Assembly: GCF_013201725.1 (NCBI RefSeq)
Contig: NZ_CP053835.1
Coordinates: 2,914,001-2,978,000 of the forward strand
Reading direction: 5' to 3'
DNA length: 64,000 bases
Origin: Arcobacter defluvii
GTDB lineage: Bacteria; Campylobacterota; Campylobacteria; Campylobacterales; Arcobacteraceae
Shown: positions 46,244 to 55,336 of the stretch, piece by piece
How positions within the stretch are numbered: position 1 is the stretch's first letter
Layout of the letters: every line of letters starts with the position of its first letter
The notes under the pieces: generated by a model
Told to the model about the DNA's origin: nothing
Database searches by the model: none
Seen by the model: the letters and a program-made list of their open reading frames with translations, nothing else
Position numbers and translations under genes: made by a program

Positions 46244-47992
46244 ATGAATAAATATTTTATTAATCTTTTAAAAAAGAAAAAAGAAGTATCTTTAAAAAGT
46301 ACTGTTTTATCTATTTTTTCTTTGGTAACCATAATCTTGATTATTGTACTTGGTTCTCAACTTTTTTATTTTAGTAAAAAATTATCTCTTGAAAGTATAG
46401 ATTTACAGCTTAATGGTTTAGTTCAAGATATAAGAACATCTATTAAAAGCAATGAAACTCTTAATTTTAATATGATTGAAATGTTAAGCCTTATGAAAGA
46501 TAAAAATAATTTTGAATTATATATAAATATATTAGCAACTTATCCCTCTTTATACGCAATTTATACAGGTTATGAAGATGGTAGTTTTTATGAAATTATC
46601 AATTTAAATAGCAATAAAAGCCTACCTCAAATTTATAATGCAGAATCCACAGATAAATGGTTACTTATAAAAATTTCAGGGCAAGATATAAATAAAAGAG
46701 AAATTTATTTATATAATTCTGATTTAAAATTAACAAGTTCAAGAATAAGCGATAATAACTATAACCCAACAACTAGACCTTGGTATAAAATGGCTATTAG
46801 TAGTAACTCTTCTATAAAAACTCCACCTTATAAATTTTCTCATATTGATTCAACTGGAATTACTTATGCAAAACAGATATCTAATAGTAAAAATATTATT
46901 GCCATTGATGTATTAATAAATGATTTTAGAAGTATTTACAAAAATCATATAAATAGTGATTATATAGATGTTTATTTATTTAAAAAAGATAATACTATTA
47001 TCTCATCTTTATCGGATAATACAAATTTGTTTAAAGAATTTTTCAAAGAAAATATAATTATAACAGATTTTACAAAACCAAAAATCATCAAATTAAATAA
47101 GAAACAATATGTGGTTCAAATAGTACCTCTTAATGAACAAAACAATGAAGAAAATATCATATTATTAGCAGAATATGATAAGATTATTGAACCTTATCAA
47201 GTACAAATATTAAATTTATTATTAACTTTTATTATCACTGTACTTTTAATGATTCCTATTATTATATATTTTTCAGGGATTATTGTAAAACCTATTTATG
47301 AATTGGTAAAACAAAGTATTAAAGTAAAAAAAAGAAAATATAACACTATTACAAAGGTAGAAACTTCAATACTTGAAGTTGCTTTACTCTCTTCTTCTTT
47401 AGAAAGTATGTCTGAATCAATTTATAACTATCAACACTCACTAGAAGAAAAAGTAAAACAAAGAACAAAAGAATTATCTTTAAAAAATGAAGAGTTACTT
47501 AAATTATCTATTAATGATAAATTAACTTCACTTTACAATAGGGAAAAACTCGATAAAACACTTCAACATGAAATGAACAGAAGTTTACGTTATGGTGTTG
47601 TTTTTTCTGTTATTATAATTGATATAGATTTTTTTAAAAAAGTTAATGATGAATTTGGGCATCAAGTAGGTGATGAAGTTTTAGTTGAGAGTGCTAATAT
47701 TCTTAGAAATTCAATTAGAAATGTAGATGTTTTAGGAAGATGGGGAGGTGAAGAATTTTTAATTGTTTGCCCACAAACTGATTTAGAAGGTGCTCAAAAA
47801 CTTGCAAAAAATATAAACAATGCAATAAAAAATCATATTTTCTCAACTTATCCAAAAACTATAACTATGAGTTTAGGTGTTGCTTCTTATAATGAAAATA
47901 TTTTTAAAGCTGAAGAGATAGTTTCAAATGCAGATAAAGCACTATATAAAGCCAAAGAAAATGGAAGAGATCAAGTTGTAATTTTTAGATAA
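46244..47992 (+). CDS. membrane diguanylate cyclase with Cache-type sensor domain
   Basis: This 582-residue protein has membrane helices (about 22-44 and 325-350) around a Cache-like periplasmic sensor (RPWYKMAISSNSS is typical of dCache). A short HAMP-like linker and coiled coil (about 395-420) and a GGDEF domain (420-582) follow, with active site RWGGEEF and RNVD as the I-site. It should make cyclic di-GMP under product inhibition. It has the same domain plan as many Campylobacterota cyclases. The ligand is unknown. Confidence 0.9.
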   Translation: MNKYFINLLKKKKEVSLKSTVLSIFSLVTIILIIVLGSQLFYFSKKLSLESIDLQLNGLVQDIRTSIKSNETLNFNMIEMLSLMKDKNNFELYINILATYPSLYAIYTGYEDGSFYEIINLNSNKSLPQIYNAESTDKWLLIKISGQDINKREIYLYNSDLKLTSSRISDNNYNPTTRPWYKMAISSNSSIKTPPYKFSHIDSTGITYAKQISNSKNIIAIDVLINDFRSIYKNHINSDYIDVYLFKKDNTIISSLSDNTNLFKEFFKENIIITDFTKPKIIKLNKKQYVVQIVPLNEQNNEENIILLAEYDKIIEPYQVQILNLLLTFIITVLLMIPIIIYFSGIIVKPIYELVKQSIKVKKRKYNTITKVETSILEVALLSSSLESMSESIYNYQHSLEEKVKQRTKELSLKNEELLKLSINDKLTSLYNREKLDKTLQHEMNRSLRYGVVFSVIIIDIDFFKKVNDEFGHQVGDEVLVESANILRNSIRNVDVLGRWGGEEFLIVCPQTDLEGAQKLAKNINNAIKNHIFSTYPKTITMSLGVASYNENIFKAEEIVSNADKALYKAKENGRDQVVIFR

Positions 47993-48076
47993 GAATCTGC
48001 ATTTTTTGGTATTTTTATTAATATAACATTAATATTAATTGAATAAAATTTAACAATTTTTAGTTAAGGATCTATT

Positions 48077-49222
48077 TTGATAAAAATATCTAAACTCTCT
48101 TTTTTTATTTTAACTATTCTTTTTATTTTATCAGGTTGTGAAGAAAAAAATTCACAATCAGCTCAAACAAAACAATCAATAGAAGTTGGTACAATAACTA
48201 TAAAAGAACAACCTATTGCTTTGCAACAGGAATTATCAGGAAGAGTAAAAGCAAAATTAGTTTCTGAAGTAAGACCACAAATCAATGGAATAATAGAAAA
48301 GCAACTTTTTATAGAAGGTAGTAAAGTAACTCAAGGTGATATACTTTATCAAATAGATTCTTCAAGTTATGAAGCAATTTATAATCAAGAAAAAGCTGCT
48401 TTACAAAGTGCAAAAGCAACTTTACAAAGTGCAAAATTAAAAAGTCAAAGATATGATGAATTACTAAAAGTTGATGGTATTTCAAAACAAGAAACAGATG
48501 ATGCAAAAGCTTCTTATTTAGAAGCTCTTGCTTTAGTTGAAGAAAAAAAAGCAGCACTTGAAAGTGCAAAAATTAACCTTGAAAGAACAAAAATAAAAGC
48601 TCCTATTTCTGGATATATTGGTATTTCAACTATCACTCAAGGTGCCTTAGTATCTGCAAATCAAACAACAGCTCTTACAACAATAAGAGATACAAATACC
48701 GTTTATGTTGATTTAAACCAATCTCAAACTCAACTTTTAGCACTAAAAAAACTTTTAACAAAAAAGAATATAAAAGAAGGCAATACTAATGTAAGCCTAA
48801 TTTTAAGTGATGAAACACTTTATTCACATAAAGGAACTTTACAACTTCAAGAAGTTTCAGTTGATGAAAATACAGGTTCTGTTACTTTAAGAGCAATTTT
48901 TCCAAATGATGAAAACATCTTGCTTCCAGGTATGTTTGTAAAAGCAACTATCGAAGGAGCAATTGATACAAAAGCATTTTTATTACCTCAGCAAGCTGTA
49001 TCAAGAGATGAAAAAGCAAATCCTATTATTACTGTTGTTCAAGATGATAACAGTATAAAAAGACGACAAATTACAATAGAAAGAGCAATAGGTAATAAGT
49101 GGGTTGTTACAAGTGGAATCAACAATAATGATAAAATTATTATTGAAGGTTTAAATAAAATCAATATGAAAAGTAAAGTAAATCCTATTGATGTTACAAA
49201 TAAATATATTCAAGAGGATTAA
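48077..49222 (+). CDS. RND efflux periplasmic adaptor lipoprotein
   Basis: This 381-residue AcrA/MexA-type adaptor starts at TTG 48077 with AAGGA upstream. The lipobox is LFILSGCEE (Cys about 21). Next come the lipoyl/hairpin region (GRVKAKLVSEVRPQINGIIEKQ, two long helices rich in Ala and Lys, then KINLERTKIKAPISGYIG) and the beta barrel and membrane-proximal domains. It links the inner-membrane pump to the outer-membrane channel. It is the first gene of a three-gene operon, 6 bp before the pump gene. Confidence 0.93.
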   Translation: MIKISKLSFFILTILFILSGCEEKNSQSAQTKQSIEVGTITIKEQPIALQQELSGRVKAKLVSEVRPQINGIIEKQLFIEGSKVTQGDILYQIDSSSYEAIYNQEKAALQSAKATLQSAKLKSQRYDELLKVDGISKQETDDAKASYLEALALVEEKKAALESAKINLERTKIKAPISGYIGISTITQGALVSANQTTALTTIRDTNTVYVDLNQSQTQLLALKKLLTKKNIKEGNTNVSLILSDETLYSHKGTLQLQEVSVDENTGSVTLRAIFPNDENILLPGMFVKATIEGAIDTKAFLLPQQAVSRDEKANPIITVVQDDNSIKRRQITIERAIGNKWVVTSGINNNDKIIIEGLNKINMKSKVNPIDVTNKYIQED

Positions 49223-49228
49223 AAAAAT

Positions 49229-52200
49229 ATGCTAGCTCGTTTTTTTGTTAATCGTCCAATTTTTGCATGGGTTATCTCTTTAGTTATTATGATTGCAGGA
49301 ACTGTATCTTTATATACTCTTCCTGTTGAACAATATCCAGATATTGCTCCTCCACAAGTTAATATTTCTACAACATATACAGGAGCATCTGCCCAAACTG
49401 TTGAAAATAGTGTAACTCAAATTATTGAGCAACAACTAACGGGTCTTGATGGAATGATATATTTTTCTTCAAGTAGTAGTTCATCTGGTAGTTCAAGAAT
49501 TACAGTAACTTTTGAACAAGGAACTGATCCTGATATTGCTCAAGTTCAAGTTCAAAATAAAGTAGAACAAATTCTTTCAAGACTTCCTGATGATGTTCAA
49601 AGACAAGGAGTAAGAGTTGTAAAATCTCAAAGTGACTTTTTACTTTTAGCCTCTTTATATGATTCAACAGGAAAAGCAGAAAAAATTGATATTGCAGATT
49701 ATATGGTAAGTAATTTACAAGATAGTATCGCAAGAATTGATGGAGTTGGAGAAGTTAGAGTATTTGGTGGTCAGTATGCTATGAGAATATGGCTTGACCC
49801 TACAAAGCTTGATGCTTATAAACTTATGCCATCTGATATAAATTCTGCTATTGAGGCTCAAAACTCTCAGGCTTCAGCAGGAAGACTTGGAGGAATGCCT
49901 GTTATTGATAATCAACAATTAGCAGTTACTGTTACAGCTCGTTCAAAATTTCAAACAGTAAAAGAGTTTGAAGATATAGTTGTAAAAAGTAATAGTGATG
50001 GTTCGCTTATCAAACTAAAAGATGTTGCAAGAGTTGAGTTAGGTTCACAATCATATAACAATATAACAAATCTAAATGGCTACCCTTCATCAGGGATTGC
50101 AATTCAACTAGCTTCAGGAGCAAATGCTATAAAAACTGCAAATGCTATAAAAGAGTTTTTAAACAAATATGAACCAAATCTACCAGAAGGTTATAAGATA
50201 GATTATCCAAGAGATTCAACTTTATTTATTAAAGCTTCGATATATGAAGTTATAAAGACTCTTTTGGAAGCTATTTTATTGGTAGTTTTAGTTATGTATC
50301 TTTTCTTGAAAAATTGGAAAGCTACTTTAATCCCTGCTATTGCTGTTCCTGTTGTTCTTCTTGGAACTTTTGGGATTTTAAATATCTTAGGTTATTCAAT
50401 AAATACTTTAACTATGTTTGGTATGGTCTTATCAATAGGTTTATTAGTTGATGATGCTATTGTTGTAGTAGAAAATGTTGAAAGAAATATGAGAGAACAA
50501 AATCTTGCACCTAAAGAAGCAACTATTCTTTCAATGCAAGAAATCACAAGTGCTTTAGTTGGAGTTGCAACTGTTTTATCAGTTGTATTTTTACCTATGG
50601 CATTTTTTAGTGGTTCAACTGGAGTTATATATAGACAATTTTCTATAACTATTGTCTCTTCAATGATTCTTTCAGTTGTTGTTGCACTAACCTTAACACC
50701 AGCTTTATGTGCAACTATTTTAAATCCAATAAAACAAGAAGAACAAAAGAAAAATGGTTTTATTAATTGGTTTGGAGAGATGTTTAATTCTCTTTCTTTA
50801 AAATATAAAGCTACATTAAATAAGATTTTACTAACTCCAAAACGTTGGATGTTTATCTATGTATTAATTATTGGTTTATTAGGTTTTGTATTTATAAAAC
50901 TTCCTACAAGTTTCCTTCCAAAAGAGGATCAAGGTACAATTATGATTCAATATACTCTACCTGAAGGAGCTATAACCTCAAGAACAGTAGAAGTTGCAGA
51001 GAAAATCAAAGATTATTTCTTGGTTGAAGAAAAAGAAAATATGGATTCTATTTTTACTATTTCAGGATATAGTAGTAGAAGTAGTGGTCAAAATGTAGGA
51101 ACAGCTTTTGTCTCTTTAAAAAGTTGGGATTTAAGAAAAGGTGTAAATAATCGTTCTGATATGATAGGACAAAGAGCTTCAAAAGCTTTTGCAAATTCAA
51201 AATCACCTTATTTTATCAGAGATGCAAGAGTAATTGCAATGAATCCACCAGTAATTCAAGGTTTAGGTCAAAGTGATGGATTTGAATTTCAACTTCAAGC
51301 AGATGCTGGAACAACAAGAACTAAACTAGCAGAAGTAAAAGATAAAATCTTAGAAGAGGCATCATCAAATACTAATATAGATTCCGTAAGAGCAGATGGT
51401 ACAGATAGTACACCTCAATTAAAAGTCAATTATGACATAAATAAAGCTTTGGCTTTAGGACTTAGTTTAAATAATATTGATTATACACTTAGTGCTGCTT
51501 GGGGTGGAATTTATGTAAATGATTTTATTGATAGATCAAGAGTAAAAAGAGTTTATATTCAAGGTGATGCTCCTTTTAGATCAAAACCTGAAGATTTATA
51601 TAGTTGGAAAGTTCGTAATTCTGCTGGAGAAATGACTTCATTTTCAGAATTTGCAACTACAAAGTGGGAATTTGGACCAGAAGAACTTACTCGTTATAAT
51701 GGATTTGCTTCATTTGAGATACAAGGTTCAGCATCAAATGGTGTAAGTTCTGGTGTAGCTATGGATGAAATGGATAAAATCGCCAATAAATATTCATCAG
51801 GAACTATGCATGAATGGAGTGGATTATCTTATCAAGAAAAAATATCAACTGGTCAATCTGGATTATTATATACAGTATCAATCTTAGTTATATTTTTATG
51901 TTTAGCTGCTTTATATGAAAGTTGGTCTGTACCTTTTTCTATTTTGATGGTGGTACCTTTAGGAATTATCGGAGCTGTTTTAGCTGTATATTTTAGAGGA
52001 TTAGACAATGATGTATATTTTCAAGTAGCTCTTCTTACAACTATTGGTTTAGTTTCAAAAAATGCTATTTTAATTGTAGAATTTGTTGACACATCGTATA
52101 AAGAAGGAAAACCTCTAATCCAAGCAGCTGTTGAAGGTGCAACTTTGAGATTAAGACCTATAATTATGACTTCTTTAGCTTTTATTGCAGGTATTACACC

Positions 52201-52369
52201 TCTAGCTTTATCTACAGGAGCTGGAGCAAATAGTAGAATTTCTATTGGTACAGGAATTATAGGTGGAACTTTAACTGCAACCGTTCTTGTTATTTTCTTT
52301 GTTCCACTATTTTTTGTTTTGATTAAAAAAATTACATCAAATAAAAACTTAACAAATGAGGCAAACTAA
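49229..52369 (+). CDS. RND efflux pump permease, HAE1 (AcrB/MexB) family
   Basis: This 1,046-residue pump has the twelve-helix RND layout with two large periplasmic loops. The start motif FFVNRPIFAWVISL and the pump hallmark GLLVDDAIVVVENVERNM, which holds the two proton-relay Asp residues of helix 4, are present. The length and sequence are typical of hydrophobe/amphiphile exporters that act on drugs, dyes and detergents. It is in an operon with the adaptor and a TolC-like protein. Confidence 0.95.
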   Translation: MLARFFVNRPIFAWVISLVIMIAGTVSLYTLPVEQYPDIAPPQVNISTTYTGASAQTVENSVTQIIEQQLTGLDGMIYFSSSSSSSGSSRITVTFEQGTDPDIAQVQVQNKVEQILSRLPDDVQRQGVRVVKSQSDFLLLASLYDSTGKAEKIDIADYMVSNLQDSIARIDGVGEVRVFGGQYAMRIWLDPTKLDAYKLMPSDINSAIEAQNSQASAGRLGGMPVIDNQQLAVTVTARSKFQTVKEFEDIVVKSNSDGSLIKLKDVARVELGSQSYNNITNLNGYPSSGIAIQLASGANAIKTANAIKEFLNKYEPNLPEGYKIDYPRDSTLFIKASIYEVIKTLLEAILLVVLVMYLFLKNWKATLIPAIAVPVVLLGTFGILNILGYSINTLTMFGMVLSIGLLVDDAIVVVENVERNMREQNLAPKEATILSMQEITSALVGVATVLSVVFLPMAFFSGSTGVIYRQFSITIVSSMILSVVVALTLTPALCATILNPIKQEEQKKNGFINWFGEMFNSLSLKYKATLNKILLTPKRWMFIYVLIIGLLGFVFIKLPTSFLPKEDQGTIMIQYTLPEGAITSRTVEVAEKIKDYFLVEEKENMDSIFTISGYSSRSSGQNVGTAFVSLKSWDLRKGVNNRSDMIGQRASKAFANSKSPYFIRDARVIAMNPPVIQGLGQSDGFEFQLQADAGTTRTKLAEVKDKILEEASSNTNIDSVRADGTDSTPQLKVNYDINKALALGLSLNNIDYTLSAAWGGIYVNDFIDRSRVKRVYIQGDAPFRSKPEDLYSWKVRNSAGEMTSFSEFATTKWEFGPEELTRYNGFASFEIQGSASNGVSSGVAMDEMDKIANKYSSGTMHEWSGLSYQEKISTGQSGLLYTVSILVIFLCLAALYESWSVPFSILMVVPLGIIGAVLAVYFRGLDNDVYFQVALLTTIGLVSKNAILIVEFVDTSYKEGKPLIQAAVEGATLRLRPIIMTSLAFIAGITPLALSTGAGANSRISIGTGIIGGTLTATVLVIFFVPLFFVLIKKITSNKNLTNEAN

Positions 52370-52370
52370 A

Positions 52371-53771
52371 ATGATTAAAACAAATATATCAATATTTTTA
52401 TTAATAGTTATTTTTAGTGGTTGTGTCTCTTTAGAGCCAAAACTTGAGCCTTTAGATTCAAAAGTTATACCAAAAGAGTGGAAAACAAATATTGAAAATA
52501 ATAGTAATGATTTAGCTTTAATAAAACCATCTTGGGAAGATTTTGTAAAAGATGAAACACTAAAAAAAGTTGTATCAAAAGCAATTGAAAATAACAAAGA
52601 TTTAAAAATTGCACTTTTAAATATTGAAGCAGCAAGGGCAACTTATCGAATTTCAAGAGCTGACCTTTTCCCTAATATAACTGGAAATATGGATATATCT
52701 CACTCAAAAAGTTTAAATTCATCAAATAACTCAACAATTTCTCATAATTACAATGCAAATATAGCAGCATCTTATGAATTGGACCTTTTTGGAAAAATAA
52801 AAAGTTTAAATGAAAATGCACTAAACAGCTATTTATCAACTCAATTTGCAACAAATGCAACAAAAATTTCTCTTATTAGTGAAACTATAAATGCTTGGAT
52901 TATTTTAGCATCAAATATGGAGCAACTAGAACTCGCAAAACAAACAGCAACAAATCTTCAAAAAGTTTATGAACTTACCCAAAAAAGATTTACAGCTGGT
53001 GTAGTTTCAAAAAATGATGTTTACGATGCAAATGCTTCACTAAAAGAGAGTGAATTAAATGTAATTTCATATTCAAAAAAAGTTGAAGAAAATAAAAATG
53101 CACTTGAGTTACTAATAGCAGAACCTTTAAAAGAAGATTTTTTACCAAAAGATTTTGAAAGTTATAAAAATAGTTTAATGATAGTAAAATCAGGAGTTTC
53201 TTCAAATATTTTACTTTCAAGACCTGATATTATGGAAGCAGAATATAATCTAAAAGCTAAAAATGCAAATATTGGAGCAGCAAGAGCTGCTTTTTTTCCA
53301 TCTATTTCACTAACTGCAAGTTCTGGATTAGCAAGTAGGTCTTTATCTTCGTTATTTGATGGTGGAGCAAAAAGTATTTGGTCTTTTTCTCCAAATATTT
53401 CTATTCCAATTTTTAATGCAGGAGAAAATCAAGCAAATCTTGATTACTCTTATGCTCAAAAAGATATTGCATTGTTAGAATATGAAAAAAGTATTCAAAC
53501 TGCATTTAAAGAAGTATCTGATACTTTAATCACAAGAGCTACAATAAAAGAGCAAATCCAAAAACAAAAAGAGTTAGTTGATTCTGTTTCTAAAAGTTAT
53601 GATATATCTTTAAACTCTTACAAAATTGGTGTTGGTTCATATTTAAATGTTCTTATTGCTCAAAGAACTTTGATAAGTTCACAACAAGCCTTAATAAATA
53701 CATATTTAGAAGATTTGACAAATAGAGTTTCCTTATATAGTGTTTTTGGTGGAAATGAGAAAGTTGAATAA
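52371..53771 (+). CDS. RND efflux outer-membrane lipoprotein (NodT/OprM type)
   Basis: This is a 466-residue protein from ATG 52371. It has a lipoprotein signal (LLIVIFSGCVS, Cys about 16) and two TolC-type OEP repeats (about 60-250 and 265-460). These hold the family segments AARATYRISRADLFPNI and RPDIMEAEYNLKAKNANIGA. An earlier in-frame ATG (52356) would place five polar residues before the signal, so I prefer 52371. It completes the tripartite efflux system; the start follows the permease stop by 1 bp. Confidence 0.93.
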   Translation: MIKTNISIFLLIVIFSGCVSLEPKLEPLDSKVIPKEWKTNIENNSNDLALIKPSWEDFVKDETLKKVVSKAIENNKDLKIALLNIEAARATYRISRADLFPNITGNMDISHSKSLNSSNNSTISHNYNANIAASYELDLFGKIKSLNENALNSYLSTQFATNATKISLISETINAWIILASNMEQLELAKQTATNLQKVYELTQKRFTAGVVSKNDVYDANASLKESELNVISYSKKVEENKNALELLIAEPLKEDFLPKDFESYKNSLMIVKSGVSSNILLSRPDIMEAEYNLKAKNANIGAARAAFFPSISLTASSGLASRSLSSLFDGGAKSIWSFSPNISIPIFNAGENQANLDYSYAQKDIALLEYEKSIQTAFKEVSDTLITRATIKEQIQKQKELVDSVSKSYDISLNSYKIGVGSYLNVLIAQRTLISSQQALINTYLEDLTNRVSLYSVFGGNEKVE

Positions 53772-53841
53772 TTTAATCTCTTAAAAAGTTTTTTAAAGAA
53801 AGAACGGATACAATTCGCAACTTTATTTTAAGGATTAATAT

Positions 53842-54195
53842 ATGAAAAAAATCATTTTAGCAACAGCTTTATCAATTTCAGCACTTTTAGCTTTTGATAT
53901 TGGTGGGGCATTAAAAAATGCTGGTACAGCTACTGGAACTGCTGCATTAAATGGAGATACTGATGTAAAATCTCTTTCAAAAACAGCTGCTGAATCAGCT
54001 GGATTAACATCAGAAGCTTTAGGTGAAAAACTAGCAACTGCTGTAAAATCAAATAATACTGCTGTTTCTTCTATGGATAAAGCAAAAGAGTTATGTTCTC
54101 AAGCTTCACAAATTCAATCTTTTGCAAATATTAGCAGTGATATTGTTAAAAAAGCTATCACTGTTTGTACAGAAAAAGTTTTAGAAACTAAATAA
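53842..54195 (+). CDS. secreted protein of unknown function
   Basis: This 117-residue protein has a signal peptide (1-17, cleaved near LLA-FDIG). The mature part is rich in Ala, Ser, Thr and Lys with two Cys (ELCSQAS and VCTEK) that could form a disulfide. I do not recognise a family. It has AAGGA before the ATG and its own terminator. It is separate from the efflux operon by 70 bp but could be transcribed from it. Confidence 0.6.
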   Translation: MKKIILATALSISALLAFDIGGALKNAGTATGTAALNGDTDVKSLSKTAAESAGLTSEALGEKLATAVKSNNTAVSSMDKAKELCSQASQIQSFANISSDIVKKAITVCTEKVLETK

Positions 54196-54198
54196 TTA

Positions 54199-54240
54199 TT
54201 TATAAAAAGAGGAAAGATTTATATTTTCTCTTTTTATAAA
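54199..54240 (+). terminator. strong hairpin after the secreted-protein gene
   Basis: TTTATAAAAAGAG (54199-54211) pairs perfectly with CTCTTTTTATAAA (54228-54240), with further pairing inside. No long U-tract follows, but the stem is among the longest in the region. It also lies just upstream of the next small gene. Confidence 0.6.
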
Positions 54241-54257
54241 AATCTCAAATACTTCAC

Positions 54258-54449
54258 ATGAATATCGAATATAAATTTCTACAAAAAGCAATCAATGATA
54301 AAAATTATATTAGTTTTAGTTATGAAAATAAAAGTTATAAAAATATCAAACCTCTAAAACTAGATAATGAGAATAGACTTTATAGTGATAAAGGTGTTTT
54401 TGAGTTTGAAAAGATTAAAAAGTTGGTGGTTTTGAGGGAGAAGTTTTAA
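54258..54449 (+). CDS. small protein resembling a minimal WYL-like domain
   Basis: This is a 63-residue frame starting at ATG 54258. Its sequence has the strand pattern of a WYL domain: KNYISFSYENKSYKNIKPLK, then RLYSDKGVFEFEKIKKL. WYL domains bind nucleic acid or nucleotide ligands in regulators, usually as part of much longer proteins. The ribosome site is weak. It may be real but is too short to be sure. Confidence 0.4.
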   Translation: MNIEYKFLQKAINDKNYISFSYENKSYKNIKPLKLDNENRLYSDKGVFEFEKIKKLVVLREKF

Positions 54450-54508
54450 AAAGTTATTTTAAATTATTTATTATATACTTTTACACAAATATGAATGAGG
54501 TAAGAAAT

Positions 54509-55231
54509 ATGATAAACAAAGAAGAGATACTTCAAAATGCCAAATTATGGTTTAAAGAATCAATTGCAAAGCAACATATCAAGAATACTAAAAAACTTTC
54601 AAATATAAAAAAATTCCAAATTAACCCTTTTTTAATCACTTATCTTTCAAATTTCTTAGAAGGTAATAACGAACCTATTAGTATCGCAAAAGCTTTAATT
54701 CTTCCAAAAGTTTTAGGAACATCAATAAATACATCTTTTGGTACTCAAATACAAAAATTTACATCAAATGTTCTTTCATCTTTTGCAAGTACAACAAGTG
54801 GAATTGATATAGAATTTATTGATCAAATTGATGGTGAAAAAAAATATTGCCAACTAAAATCTGGTCCAAATACAATAAATAAAGATGATGTTGAAACTAT
54901 TGCAGGGCATTTTAAGAATATTATAAATTTAGGAAAAACAAATAATCTAAAACTTGGTTTTCATAACTTGATTGTAGGTGTAATCTATGGTGAGAAAGAA
55001 GAATTAAGTTCCCACTATAAAAGAATTTCTAAAGATTACAATTATGAAGTAATAGTTGGTGAAGATTTTTGGCATAGATTAACAGGAGATAAAGATTTTT
55101 ATTCTGATTTGATTAAATCAATTGCTGAAGTAGCTGTTGAAGCAAATTTTAAAAATGAACTTAATGAGATTATAATTGAGCTATCAAAATCTGATTATAT
55201 TCAAGAACTATCTAAAGAATTAAATTCATAA
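54509..55231 (+). CDS. type II restriction endonuclease, Eco47II-like
   Basis: This protein has 240 residues from ATG 54509 (preceded by GAGGT), or 246 from ATG 54491. It resembles the Eco47II/Sau96I-type endonucleases that cut GGNCC. A PD-(D/E)XK-like core is visible as SGIDIEFIDQIDGEKKYCQLKSG (Asp, Gln/Lys with strand between). The gene is followed by a cytosine methyltransferase on the same strand. The exact site specificity is inferred from family resemblance only. Confidence 0.75.
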   Translation: MINKEEILQNAKLWFKESIAKQHIKNTKKLSNIKKFQINPFLITYLSNFLEGNNEPISIAKALILPKVLGTSINTSFGTQIQKFTSNVLSSFASTTSGIDIEFIDQIDGEKKYCQLKSGPNTINKDDVETIAGHFKNIINLGKTNNLKLGFHNLIVGVIYGEKEELSSHYKRISKDYNYEVIVGEDFWHRLTGDKDFYSDLIKSIAEVAVEANFKNELNEIIIELSKSDYIQELSKELNS

Positions 55232-55253
55232 AATATTGCAATATGCAATATTT
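55231..55253. promoter_or_regulatory. 23-bp perfect palindrome between restriction and methyltransferase genes
   Basis: AAATATTGCA (55231-55240) and TGCAATATTT (55244-55253) flank the centre ATA. It begins at the last base of the endonuclease stop codon. It could be an operator for the HTH domain of the methyltransferase, or a terminator, since TTTCTT follows. Confidence 0.55.
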
Positions 55254-55336
55254 CTTATGTTTTATCAAAATATATTCTATAATTTAAAATACATTTTAGT
55301 ATAATAACCATGTTTAATGTTGTATAAGGTGGGTAT

